Positions 15,201 to 26,112 of a stretch of 64,000 nucleotides of DNA are shown one piece after another (the stretch's first letter is position 1; each line of letters begins with the position of its first letter). A program made the position numbers and the translations under genes. A model generated the notes under the pieces. That model was not told the DNA's origin. It saw nothing but the letters and a program-made list of their open reading frames with translations, and ran no database searches. The stretch is from NCBI GenBank assembly GCA_907163375.1, contig CAJQUW010011033.1, forward strand, positions 1 to 64,000. Reading direction: 5' to 3'. This DNA is from Prostheceraeus crozeri. Lineage: Eukaryota > Platyhelminthes > Polycladida > Euryleptidae.

Positions 15201-17787
15201 ATCTAATCTAGCGATGATTCTAGAGCTAGAGAGGATATATTAATGTGAGGGACCCAATAGTAATGGGAAGAATAAGATGAAATATGTCCTGAAAAAGGAT
15301 GAATCTCCCATAAAAGAGAAGAGGATGTACTAGAGAGCTGTATAATGGAGAACTGGATATTGCTTATGTGGTTAGAGTGGAAACTATATAAGAGAGCTGT
15401 AAATTTGGTTGTGTCACTTGTCATGTGTGTGAAATTGGAAGTGAGTGCCTGTAACGGGAAGAAGGTAAAGGTTAAGTAGTGTATGTGGAAGGTTAATGTA
15501 ATGTGTGATGGAAAGTGCATGTTGTGGTGAAATATTCCTCTGGTGTGTGTTGCTGGGAGTTGGAACTTAGGTGTAATGGGTGGGTGGGGTATACTACAGC
15601 AGAGAGGGAAAGTGGCATGGTTGGATTGTGAGACCTCATGAGTGTCCAGAATAGCAGCATATATGGTTGATAAGTGACCAGTGCGGTTATTAACAAAGTA
15701 TCACAGCAAGAGTAGAAGTTCAGAGAGTAAATCAAGATGAAGGAGTTTGGAGTGTGAGTGTGTCCTGTGCATTGATTTGGGCGTGGTGTGGGATGTGTGT
15801 GTGGTGGGTACTGATGGGGTGTGTGTCTTTAACAAATGCGGGATGTACGTAAGTGCTGCCATGTGGTGGTTATATGTTTTAACGAACTGTAACTGTTAAG
15901 ATGATATTTGGTCTTTTATGATGGTGTGGCATGTTTATTTGTGTTTTTTGTGGTGGAATGTGGGTGTGTGGTGAGCTGGTGCATTGTTTGTAATATAAAG
16001 TGTTATGGTAATGTGTGGCCATGGTCTTGTATGTGGTGGCGTTCAGTGGGTATTAGCATGGAGGGCTGTATTTTTTTATTTATTTGTTTCATTGTTCATG
16101 TGTGTTATGGTTCACTTTTAGCAAGCTATGCTGTGGTTGTGCGGTTTTTTTCTTATGTGGTGTTTAGATTAGTGGGATGCCACATTTGGGTGTTGGCTCA
16201 TTACATGGTATTTCTTGAATGTTTGTTTTTTCTTCTTGGATTTATGTGGGGGTGTGTGAGATGAGCTTGATTATTTTTTGTTTAGTTTTGGGGTGTTGGT
16301 AATATAGGGCAAGTTTGAGTGTATTTTGTGGTTTTATTGTATTTTGGTAAATTATTCTGTATGGCATTATGTGAGTGGTAAATGAACTTGTTACAATTGT
16401 GAGGCTGTGTTTAATTTGGTGGGGGGTTGGTGGGGGGGCCATGTAAGTTTTGTGTTGGAGTTGGTGTATTGATGGTTGTAGGGTGGTGTGATGGTGTGTG
16501 TGTATCTTTGGTTTGAGTGTCTTGTGTTGTTTTCTGCGATGGTTGCTTATGTTGATTTTGTTTATAGTGATGTCTTCTTGGATGTTGTGTGGGTGTTCAT
16601 GGAGATGTATTTAGTGTTTTCAATGAATGGTGTTTGTTGGTGTACACATGGCGTAGTGTTGGTTTCATCGTGTGTGGTGTGTGGAGATGGGTGTGATTTT
16701 GCTGGTGTGTTGTGTGTTTGAGTGGGGGTGTTTATGGTTCTTTTATACCGTGAGTGGTCATTTTTTGTGTGTTCCGGTGTCGTTTTTTTGTTTGAGTGTT
16801 TGTGTGGTAGTTCTCTCGTGTGTTGATGTGTATCTTGTGTTTCATTGTGGAGGTTAGGTTGGATGTTCTAAGTTGGGAAGTTAATTGTGCCGTTGTGTGA
16901 GTGTGTGATTTGGATAATCACGTGTTCTTGTTTTGAGTTATGTGGAATAGGTGTTTTAGCATTTGGTATGTAGTGTGTGTGGTTGATCACTTCTTTTAAA
17001 TCGTGGGGAGCATGATGGTGGTGTGATGCGCATGGTGGGTGGGGCAAACATTTGGGTTAGAGCATTAGTAGAGTGTGTGGTTGTGGGTTTGCTTTGGGAG
17101 GGAATGTGTTTCTTTCTGTAGAGGTTTTTTTTTTGATGAGGGTTTTTTTTTGTTGTGAGCAATTTTGTATTTCCAAATTTGGGTCATGATGTGCTGTGTG
17201 AGTGATTTTGTGCGTGTGTGAGTGGTGGGTTTGAGTCCTCTTTAATCCGTTCTGTAGTTATTCTTGCTTTAATTTTTTTATTTCTATATTGGTGGTTTTT
17301 GTTATATTTTTTGGTCTTTGGTGCTTGTTAAACATTCAGCTAACACACCCAGGGCGCAAGTGTTTTTTAGGCTGAAGTGGTTCTTTTTACCAATTTGCAT
17401 GGGGATATGTGTTTTATGGTGGAGATTTGTGTAGCTGTTTGGTGGTATTCATTTCAATGTTTTTGTGTGTTTTGGAATGTTGTTGTTGGGTGTTAGTGGT
17501 GATGTGTATTCTGTTTTCTGTTAATTGGTTTGGTAGGAGTGTTTCAAGTGAGATGTATTATGTATTGTGATGCTGTGTAATTATTTTAGTTCTGTGGGGT
17601 AGATTTCGATGATGATTCATTGTCTCTATGTGTTTTTTTGAATATTTGGGGTGATGTGAGTTGTTTAGATTGGAGGTGTGGTGTTTTATATTATGGTTTG
17701 GTAATTGCTGCTGTTTTTAGGGTTAGATGTTGGATGGTGTTGTCTAATTTACTGGTTTTTTATGTGGCTGAGTTTTGAGCATGTGGT
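237..17787. repeat. Long C-poor, T/G-rich low-complexity tract, no genes
   Basis: About 17.5 kb in which T and G dominate and C is scarce on the + strand. Within it are stretches that are instead A/G-rich, roughly 4.32-5.70, 8.13-8.35, 10.15-11.29 and 14.03-15.74 kb. There is no fixed repeat period; it reads as irregular TGTG/TGG/TTT text with homopolymers (26 G at 891-916). Open frames here translate to runs of V, C, L, F, W and G, or, on the other strand, H, T, P, N and K. These are composition artefacts, not proteins. No RNA gene, transposon core or promoter is recognisable. It begins and ends inside one satellite unit. It could be a real degenerate keto-rich array, but could equally be low-quality read sequence next to a hard-to-read inverted repeat. 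Confidence 0.75.
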
Positions 17788-20340
17788 TGTACTTCCACCC
17801 ACTATTTTGAAAGAATTCCGCTTAGTTTAGGAAAAATCGATGCTCGAAAGTTCGACATGGCTGTGATGTGAAGTTACACACCGCCACTAAAATTTTTTTT
17901 CCAAAATAACACAATCAAAACATCACGATAACACGCATCAAACACAGAATAAAAAACCATCAAAAACATTGTGCCAGCAAGTTTCAGCAACCTAAATCCC
18001 CGTACTTCCGGAGAAAATCAGTCCCCGAAACCCTCACAAAATGGCGAGATGTGAAGTTAGCACCGCCACTGAAGTCTTTTTTTAAAATACGCAAATAAAG
18101 ACACGCGAGACAAGTACAACTGAGAGATGATCATCAAAAACATTGTGCCAGCAAGTTTCTTCTCCTAAGACGACCCGTACTTGTGGAGAAATTAGCCCCC
18201 GAAAGCTCAATGCGCTGGCGTGATGTGAAGTTGGCACCGCCATCTTGAAAAATGCATGTGCCCCTATTCCACAACCAACGATCAGAATCGATCTAGAATG
18301 GAGTGTGCCATCATGTGCCACAAGATGGAGTTGTGCCAGCATGTTGCCACTCACTATTTTGAAAGAAAATCTCCGCTTAGTTAGGAAAAATCGATGCTCG
18401 AAAGTCTCGACATGGCGGTGATGTGAAGTTAGCACCGCCCACTAAAATTTTTTCACCAAAATACACAATCATAAACATACGAAACACCACAACAGATAGA
18501 AGACCATCAAAAACATTGTGCCAGCAAGTTTCAGCACCTAACTCCCGTACTTCCGGAGAAATCAGTCCCCGAAACCACAAAATGGCGGTGATGTGAAGTT
18601 AGCACCGCCACTTAAAATTTTTTTTTCCAAAATACAGCAATCAAAACCATACGAAACACGCACAACAGATTAATAAACCATCAAAAAACATTGTGCCAGC
18701 AAGTTTCAGCAACCTAAATCCCCGTACTTATTCCCCGAGAAATCCAGTCCCCGAGAACCACAAATGGCGGTGAATGTGAATTAGCACCGCCACTGAAGTC
18801 TTTTTTAAAATACGCAAATAAGACACGCGAGACAAGTACAACTGAGAGATGATCATCAAAAATATTGTGCCACAAGTTTCTTCTCCTAAGACGCCGTACT
18901 TGTGGAGAAAATAGCCCCCGAAAGCTCAATGCGCTGGCGGTGGATGTGAAGTTGGCACCGCCATCTTGAAAAATGCATGTGCCAGTCAACCCAACGATCA
19001 GAATCGATCTAGATGGAGTGTGCCAGCATGTGCCACTCCACTATTTTGAAAGAATTCCGCTTAGTTTAGGAAAAATCGATGCTCGAAAGTTACGACATGG
19101 GCGGTGATGTGAAGTTAACACCGCCACTATAAATTTTTTCCCACAAATACACAATCAAAACATACGAAACACCACAACAGATAGAAGACCATCAAAAACA
19201 TTGTGCCAGCAAAGTTTCAGCACCTAACTCCCCGTACTTCCGGAGAAATCATCCCCGAAACCACAAAATGGCGGTGATGTGAAGTTAGCACCGCCACTAA
19301 AATTTTTTTTCCAAAATACACAATCAAAACATTACAAAACACGCACAAGTACAGCTGAGAAGATGACCATCAAAAACATTGTGCCAGCAAGTATTCAGCA
19401 CCTAAAAATCCCCGTACTTGCTGAGAAATTAGTCCCCGAAGCCACAAAATGGCGGGGATGTGAAGTTAACACCGCCACTGAAGTCTTTTTTTTTAAATAC
19501 GCAAATAAAACGTAACGAAGACAAGAACAGCAGATAGGAGACCATCAAAAACATTGTGCCAGCAAGTTTCTTCTCCTAAGACGCCGTACTTTGCGGAGAA
19601 ATTAAGCCCCCGAAAGCTCAATGCGCTGGCGGTGATGTGAAGTTGGCACCGCCATCTTGAAAAATGCATGTGCCACAGTCAAACCAACGGTCAGAATCGA
19701 TCTAGATGGAGTGTGCCAGCATGTACCACTCGTTTATTTCACGAAAAACCCACCACAGTCGGTGGAAAAAACCAACCCGAATGCTCAATGGCGGTTATGT
19801 GAAGTTGGCAACCGCCAGTAAATGTTTTTTCCAAAATTGGGAACCACTCAATGGAGGTATTGTAAAATTTTCCACTTCAACATTAAATTGTTTGCTTACT
19901 GCTATACAGATATCAATGCAAATGCGAATATCTCGACAGGTGAATACCGTCATGTGCCTGAACTGTTAACAGAAAGCTGAAGCTATTACTTCGTTCAAAA
20001 CTCTGTAAGACAGTGGAAGGCATTTGACGAGTATATGCAATGGCATAACTAGGAAAACTTACTTTCTTATTAAAGGCCATTGATGAATAGCATTTTCGAT
20101 TCGTTATGTTTCCCCGCATGAAGGAGGAGAGTTTCGCGACTTACAACGGCAAAACTATTGTAATAGTTTGAATTTTTCATTTGACCAACGACGTTATCCC
20201 ATGATTGGTCAGTTTTCGTTACCATATGATCAATATATCGATAAACATTTTCATCTGTTTGCCGTGGAAAATATATTCACGGCATGCGATTAATTACAGC
20301 CTGTACAACTTAAAACAAGAATGATTAAATAGATGTGTTT
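17788..20340 (+). repeat. Left arm of the fold-back element
   Basis: About twelve satellite units of roughly 165-185 bp (starts near 17860, 18045, 18213, 18415, 18585, 18768, 18938, 19103, 19270, 19451, 19638, 19794), then about 0.5 kb of non-tandem sequence. Each unit starts with a GGCGGTG...CACCGCC hairpin (12-base loop ATGTGAAGTTAG). At least three unit types alternate, told apart by what follows the hairpin: ACTAAAATTTTTT, ACTGAAGTCTTTTT or ATCTTGAAAAATGCATG. Compared with the right arm this arm has many single-base insertions and deletions. Confidence 0.85.
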
Positions 20341-21006
20341 AACACACACCTGTGGAATTCTAAGAAATTCCCGCAATTTTGTGCAGATCGAGAGAAGAGA
20401 TAAAAATTTTCCAGACAATTAATTGGGTTATACAAACCAGCCCCTTCGAATGTTTTTCAAAACCTCGATGGTAAACCATCGTCAAGAAGGCTGGGTCATC
20501 CTCAATTTAATGAGAATCTGTTTTCCACTGTAGGTTAGGAACCTACTCTATGGTTTGAACGATGTAGTTTGATAATTCCTTTCCAAAAAAGATTGCGCAT
20601 CATTGGAAAGCATAGAGTAAGTATATTAGATATCCCATATATCCCTACATCTAATGTTTGAAAGCACCACAAACCTCAATTGAGCATCATGCTTCTTCGA
20701 TGAAGCAGTCTGACAACACTGGAAATATGCCCTTCGATCTCCTAAATTTCATTGCTTCAATTGTTTCATCAAGATCATCAAATGTGATAAAGATGTACGC
20801 ACATCATGACACTAATAATTTTGTAGATATTGCCAAAATTGTTTTTCTATCAATGTTTCAATTGACTTCAAGAATTTCTTTCTGATTCACTGGATGTGCA
20901 AGCATAATCAAAATTAAAGGGATATTGAGACTCATCTACTTCAATATGATCTAGCTAGAAGATCACAATATCTAATCTACTTCGTAGAGTATTTTCATTA
21001 TTTCAT
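20341..21006. other. Spacer of the fold-back element
   Basis: 666 bases between the two inverted arms with no matching partner. It has small local hairpins (for example GATGGTAAACCATC near 20468) and one 75-codon open frame at 20658-20885 that resembles nothing I know. I see no transposase motif or RNA gene. Confidence 0.6.
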
Positions 21007-23725
21007 AAAACACATTTATTTAATCATTCTTGTTCTTTAAGTTGTACAGGCTGGTAATTAATCGCATGCCGTGAATATATTTTCCAAGGCAAACAGATGA
21101 AAATGTTTATACGATATATTGATCATATGTAACCGAAAACTGACCAATCATGGGACGAATCGTTGTCAAAATGAAAAATTCAAACTATTACCAATAGTTT
21201 TGCCGTTGTAAGTCGCGAACTCTCCTCCTTCATGCGGGGAAACATAAACGAATCGAATGCTATTCATCATGGCCTTTTAATAGGAAAGTAAGTCTTCCTA
21301 GTTATGCCATTGCATATACTCGTCAAATGCCTTCACTGTCTTACAGAGTTTTGAACGAAGTAATAGCTTCAGCTTTCTGTTAACAGTTCAGGCACATGAC
21401 GGTATTCACCTGTCGAGATATTCGCATTTGCATTGATATCTGTATAGCCAGTAAGTAAACGGCTTAATGTTGAAGTGGAAAATTTTACAATACCTCCATT
21501 GAGTGGTCCCAATTTTGGAAAAAACATTCACTGAGGGTGCCAACTTCACATCACCGCCATTGAGCTTCCGAGTTGGTTTTCCACCGAACTGTGATGGGTT
21601 TTTCGTGAAATAAACGAGTGGCACATGCTGACACACTCCATCTATATCGATTCTGACCGTTGGTTTGACTGGCACATGCATTTTTCAAGATGGCGGTGCC
21701 AACTTCACATCACCGCCATTGAGCTTTCGGGTTGGTTTTCCACCGACCGTGGTGGGTTTTTCTTGAAATAAACGCGCGGCACATGCTGGCACACTCCATC
21801 TAGATCGATTCTGACCGTTGGTTTGACTGGCACATTCCATTTTTCAAGATGGCGGTGCTAACTTCACATCACCGCCAGCGCATTGAGCTTTCGAGGGCTA
21901 ATTTCTCCGCAAGTACGGCGTCTTAGAGAAGAAACTTGCTGGCACAATGTTTTTGATGGTCTCCTATCTGCTGTTCTTGCTTCGTACGTGTTTTAATTGC
22001 GTATTTTAAAAAAAGACTTCTGTGGCGGTGCTAACTTCACATCACCGCCATTTTGTGGTTTCGGGGACTGATTTCTCCGGAAGTACGGGGTGTTAGGTGC
22101 TGAAACTTGCTGGCACAATGTTTTTGATGGTCTTCTATCTGTTGTGCGTGTTTCGTATGTTTTGATTGTGTATTTTGGAAAAAAAATTTTAGTGGCGGTG
22201 CTAACTTCACATCACCGCCATTTCGTGGTTTCGGGGACTGATTTCTCCGGAAGTACGGGGATTTAGGTGCTGAAACTTGCTGGCACAATGTTTTTGATGG
22301 TTTTCTATCTGTTGTGCGTGTTTCGTATGTTTTGATTGTGTATTTTGGACAAAATTTTTAGTGGCGGTGCTAACTTCACATCACCGCCATGTCGAACTTT
22401 CGAGCATCGATTTTTCCTAATCTAAGCGGAATTCTTTCAAAATAGTGAGTGGCACATACTGGCACACTCCATCTAGATCGATTCTGATCGTTGGGTTGAC
22501 TGGCACATGCATTTTCAAGATGGCGGTGCCAACTTCACATCACCGCCAGCGCATTGAGCTTTCTCGGGGGCTATTTTCTCCACAAGTACGGCGTCTTAGG
22601 AGAAGAAACTTGCTGGCACAATATTTTTGATGATCATCTCTCAGTTGTACTTGTCTCGCGTGTCTTATTTGCGTATTTTAAAAAAGACTTCAGTGGCGGT
22701 GCTAACTTCACATCACCGCCATTTTGTGGCTTCGGGGACTAATTTCTCAGCAAGTACGGGGATTTAGGTGCTGAAACTTGCTGGCACAATGTTTTTGATG
22801 GTTTTTTATCTGTTGTGCGTGTTTCGTATGTTTTGATTGTGTATTTTGGAAAAAAAATTTTAGTGGCGGTGCTAACTTCACATCACCGCCATTTCGTGGT
22901 TTCGGGGACTGATTTCTCCGGAAGTACGGGGATTTAGGTGCTGAAACTTGCTGGCACAATGTTTTTGATGGTTTTCTAATTGTTGTGCGTGTTTCGTATG
23001 TTTTGATTGTGTATTTTGGAAAAAAATTTTAGTGGCGGTGCTAACTTCACATCACCGCCATGTCGAACTTTCGAGCATCGATTTTTTCCTAAACTAAGCG
23101 GAATTCTTTCAAAATAGTGGGTGGCACATGCTGGCACACTCCATCTAGATCGATTCTGATCGTTGGTTTGACTGGCACATGCATTTTTCAAGATGGCGGT
23201 GCCAACTTCACATCACCGCCAGCGCATTGAGCTTTCGGGGGCTAATTTCTCCACAAGTACGGCGTCTTAGGAGAAGAAACTTGCTGGCACAATGTTTTTG
23301 ATGATCATCTCTCAGTTGTACTTGTCTCGCGTGTTTTATTTGCGTATTTTAAAAAAAGACTTCAGTGGCGGTGCTAACTTCACATCACCGCCATTTTGTG
23401 GTTTCGGGGACTGATTTCTCCGGAAGTACGGGGTGTTAGGTGCTGAAACTTGCTGGCACAATGTTTTTGATGGTCTTCTATCTGTTGTGCGTGTTTCGTA
23501 TGTTTTGATTGTGTATTTTGGAAAAAAATTTTAGTGGCGGTGCTAACTTCACATCACCGCCATGTCGAACTTTCAACCAGCGATTTCTCCTAAACTAGGA
23601 GGAATTCTTTAAAAATAATGGGTGGCACATGCTGGCACACACCAAATGCATGGATCTGTTAGGTTTATTTGAGTGGCACATTCTATTTTCAAGATGGCGG
23701 TGCTGAGTGGCGGTGCTAACTTCAC
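21007..23725 (-). repeat. Right arm of the fold-back element
   Basis: Reverse complement of the left arm. About fourteen satellite units, each with a GGCGGTG...CACCGCC hairpin (near 21541, 21692, 21852, 22024, 22195, 22363, 22523, 22696, 22867, 23035, 23195, 23367, 23537, 23697). Units here are uniform and nearly free of the single-base indels seen in the left arm. The outermost unit differs most from the others. The arm ends at about 23725 against the polymerase fragment of the virus-like element. Confidence 0.85.
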
Positions 23726-23978
23726 ACACGTGCATCATCGGTATATTTGTTTCAAGCAATTGTGAAAAATAATTTTGTAATTCTTCTACTTTCTTTGTAA
23801 ACATTTCTGAACTATCTTCACCATAGTATTGAAAATATTCTGATTTAAATAATTCAGGATAATTTGAGTGAATGTACATTCCCCAACATAATGGTTTTTG
23901 TTCAAATAAATATTTTTCTTTACTTTGTTCAGCTGAACTTTTTCCAGGTGCACTTTTTTCAGAATTATAATTTTCAGA

Positions 23979-24010
23979 ATCGGGTGAAGCCCTGGAACTT
24001 TCCGTTCGAT
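23979..24010 (+). repeat. Palindrome module A inside the polymerase remnant
   Basis: ATCGGGTGAAGCCCTGGAAC plus TTTCCGTTCGAT: two small hairpins (GGGtgaaGCCC and GAAC...GTTC) in a row. In the leftward frame it is translated as RTESSRASPDSE, an extra stretch just ahead of the exonuclease block's downstream part. Confidence 0.85.
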
Positions 24011-24484
24011 TTTGTGTCATATTAACATTATATGCTTCAAAATCACAATAAATAGTAAAGGGTACTTTATTTTTAAAATACCATTTATTATATTCTAAAT
24101 AATCATCTTTTGGAAAAGTATTTTGAACTGCTTCATTTTGTTGGCAATTCTCCAAATGTCTATTCATTTCTTCTAAAGTTCTAAAACTTGTCATACATTG
24201 AAGACAAGGAAAATTTTTATTATCTGAAGTTTTTGTAAATATAGAAACATCTTTACACAATATAAAATGACCCTGATAATATAATATATTCGCTTGTGCT
24301 GGTTGTTTTGACTGTTCTAGTTTTTCAAATTTATCTTGATATATTTCATGTGTTTCATTAATTTCTTTTGTAATATTAAATGTATTTTGATGATAATTTT
24401 GATTTAATATTTGTAGCTGATGACTATATTCTTTATCATATTGTTCTTTATATTGTTGTAGACATTTTTTTAAACATTCATTTA

Positions 24485-24516
24485 ATCGGAGCGAAGCTCC
24501 TCTGGCTTTAGCCGAT
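24485..24516 (+). repeat. Palindrome module B inside the polymerase remnant
   Basis: ATCGGAGCGAAGCTCCTCTG followed by GCTTTAGCCGAT, with the hairpin GGAGCGAAGCTCC and ATCGG...CCGAT ends. It is translated in the leftward frame as SAKARGASLRLNE within the coiled stretch. Confidence 0.85.
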
Positions 24517-25558
24517 TCTTTATTTTCTTCATTATTTAATTCTTTATTATTTTCTTCATTTAATTTTTGAATTGTTTCTATCTCATTTTGATATTTATGG
24601 TGATATTCTTGTAGCAACATTTTTATTTGTTGTTGATAATCTATTTTACATTTTTGTAAACTTTTATTTAAATTTTCTAATTTTTGTTGATATTCTGAAG
24701 ATAAAGATGAATATTTGTAATTATAATCATCAGTACGTCCTTTATAATTATTATGATTAATCATTATTGGTGATAGTGTTTTAACAAGTTCAAATTTTTC
24801 AGTACATATTATTTTTCCTTGGTAAAAAATATTATGATGCATGTAATTTCTTCTATCATTATATACTATTTCTGATTGACATAAATTTTTATTATTCAAA
24901 TAAAATTTTTTTGAATCTGAGTAAAGTGGAATAATTTTACCAATAGAAACATAATTCACATTTAATTCAAAAACATTTACTTCAATTAAATTTTTATTCT
25001 TTTTATGAAACTTTATTAATCTATTATAATCATATGGAAATTCATCTAAGCCATCAGAAAGATCAAATTCATTTATGTATTCTTCTTTATTATAATGACT
25101 TAGTCTCTTTATGATATTCTGCAGGATGTAAATGTGCTATAATACTCCACAGAAAACAATAATCATCTTCATTTTTTATGTTGATTATTTGTGGTGAACT
25201 GAAAGGTAAAGAAACATAACTACCACCAGTATTATTTTTATATTTATCAATTACTATTTTCTTAGATAGTATTTTAACAAATCTCCAACCAGATTCACGT
25301 AACTGGGCTTCAATTATACAATTTTCTAATTTAAGTATCATCGATTCAAATATGGGTTGTATATCCTTTACATTATGAATTTCTTGTGAATTTGTAAAAT
25401 GTCCTTGTATTATTTCTTCAGGAATTCCATCAGGTCCATTTTTTGTATAAAGTACTTCTACATTCATATAACATTTGAAAGATTTCTTAAATATATTATA
25501 AAAGTTGGTTAGAATATCAGAAAAAGTTTTATCGGTTTCATTATATTCAACCGATTCA

Positions 25559-25942
25559 TTAAATAAATATTTTATATCTGTTTACGGCTTCATCAAATTC
25601 ATCTATTTCGTTAAATTCATCAGTATCGCTAAATAAATATCTTCCATCTGGTACGGGCGAAGCCCTGGAAGACATCTCCGATGTCCCATGTATGGTCTCA
25701 TCTTCACTATTAAAAACTTTTTTATATTCCGAATGTGAATAATCATCAAACATTTTTTTAACTTTTATATCAGTAGGCAATGTTTCTAGATAGTTTTTAT
25801 AACTATTTAATTTTAATATATTTCCTTCATCAACTCGTTCTACATTTTGTAAATGCAATTTACTATTTAAATGAGATTGATAACTTCGTTTTGTTTGCAA
25901 CTTTTTTTTACATAAGACACAATAAAACTTGGTATTTTCCAT
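25559..25942 (-). CDS. Small C2H2 zinc-finger ORF of the element
   Basis: 127 codons starting with the finger FYCVLCKKKL...SYQSHLNSKLH (residues 6-30), a single C2H2 unit, followed by an acidic, low-complexity tail. Such single-finger leaders are found alone or at the N-terminus of polymerase B genes in Polinton-like elements, so this may be a separate nucleic-acid-binding protein or the polymerase leader. It lies on the same strand as and just upstream of the polymerase remnant. The palindrome at 25653-25685 is translated within it as a SSRASPVPDG stretch. The frame upstream of the start is AT-rich (TTTAAGAAAAAATTT), like the other early starts of this element. Confidence 0.6.
   Translation of the reverse strand: MENTKFYCVLCKKKLQTKRSYQSHLNSKLHLQNVERVDEGNILKLNSYKNYLETLPTDIKVKKMFDDYSHSEYKKVFNSEDETIHGTSEMSSRASPVPDGRYLFSDTDEFNEIDEFDEAVNRYKIFI
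25653..25685 (+). repeat. Palindrome module A variant inside the zinc-finger ORF
   Basis: ACGGGCGAAGCCCTGGAA, then a hairpin GACATCTCCGATGTC in place of the usual GAAC...GTTC hairpin. The translated peptide again contains SSRASP. Confidence 0.8.
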
Positions 25943-26112
25943 TTTTTTTATTTTTTTAGAGAAAATTTAAGAAAAAATTTGTGTTTTAATTTTAGATATA
26001 AACATTCTAATATCAAGGACTTGAGTGTTATTTTATATTATTATATATTTCACGTTCTTTAGTTATTTTTTTCTTTATCACATTAAGTTTTATCATATTA
26101 AGTTTTATCTTA

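Larger units (their letters stand above)
17788..23725. mobile_element. Giant fold-back (inverted repeat) element
   Basis: Two arms of the same satellite plus shared unique sequence lie head to head around a central spacer. The inner arm sequence at 19841-20340 (containing ACAGATATCAATGCAAATGC and TTCATGCGGGGAAAC on opposite strands) reappears reverse-complemented at 21007-21530. The outer parts are tandem satellite units. This is the architecture of Foldback-type DNA transposons: long, internally repetitive inverted ends and a short middle. No transposase is present, so it would be non-autonomous. A simple head-to-head satellite duplication is the alternative. Its right edge abuts the virus-like element at about 23.7 kb. 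Confidence 0.7.
23726..25467 (-). pseudogene. DNA polymerase B remnant (protein-primed type)
   Basis: Fossil of the element's replicative polymerase. Recognisable parts: a segment typical of the N-terminal region of transposon and adintovirus polymerases (a GGSYVSLP-like block followed by IINIKNEDDYCFLWSIIAHLHP-type residues, near 25120-25230), a long Gln/Asn/Lys-rich coiled stretch, a C2H2-like finger (FPCLQCMTSF...HLENC, near 24150-24220), and the exonuclease motif FTIYCDFEAYN (near 24030-24060), in which the Asp-Glu pair belongs to the 3'-5' proofreading site. The polymerase palm motifs are not in this window. Two of the element's small palindromes lie inside the frame (23979-24010 and 24485-24516). 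The region is broken and ends against the fold-back element. Confidence 0.85.

Noticed and set aside
237-17787. Dozens of open frames of 60-160 codons, some with hydrophobic runs that look like membrane proteins
   Set aside because: They follow from T/G-rich (or, on the other strand, A/C-rich) composition: V, C, L, F, W, G or H, T, P, N. No family motif, no codon structure, and many overlapping frames.
18082-23191. ORFs of 60-117 codons over the satellite on both strands
   Set aside because: They repeat the same peptide text in different frames, as expected for tandem repeats without coding function.
17788-23725. CRISPR-like regular repeats with spacers
   Set aside because: Units are 165-185 bases and near-identical throughout, with no unique spacers; this is a eukaryotic satellite in inverted arms.
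23595-23725. Treating the satellite arm as the terminal inverted repeat of the virus-like element
   Set aside because: The satellite belongs to a separate inverted structure with its own partner arm at 17.8-20.3 kb and is not found at the right end near 34 kb.
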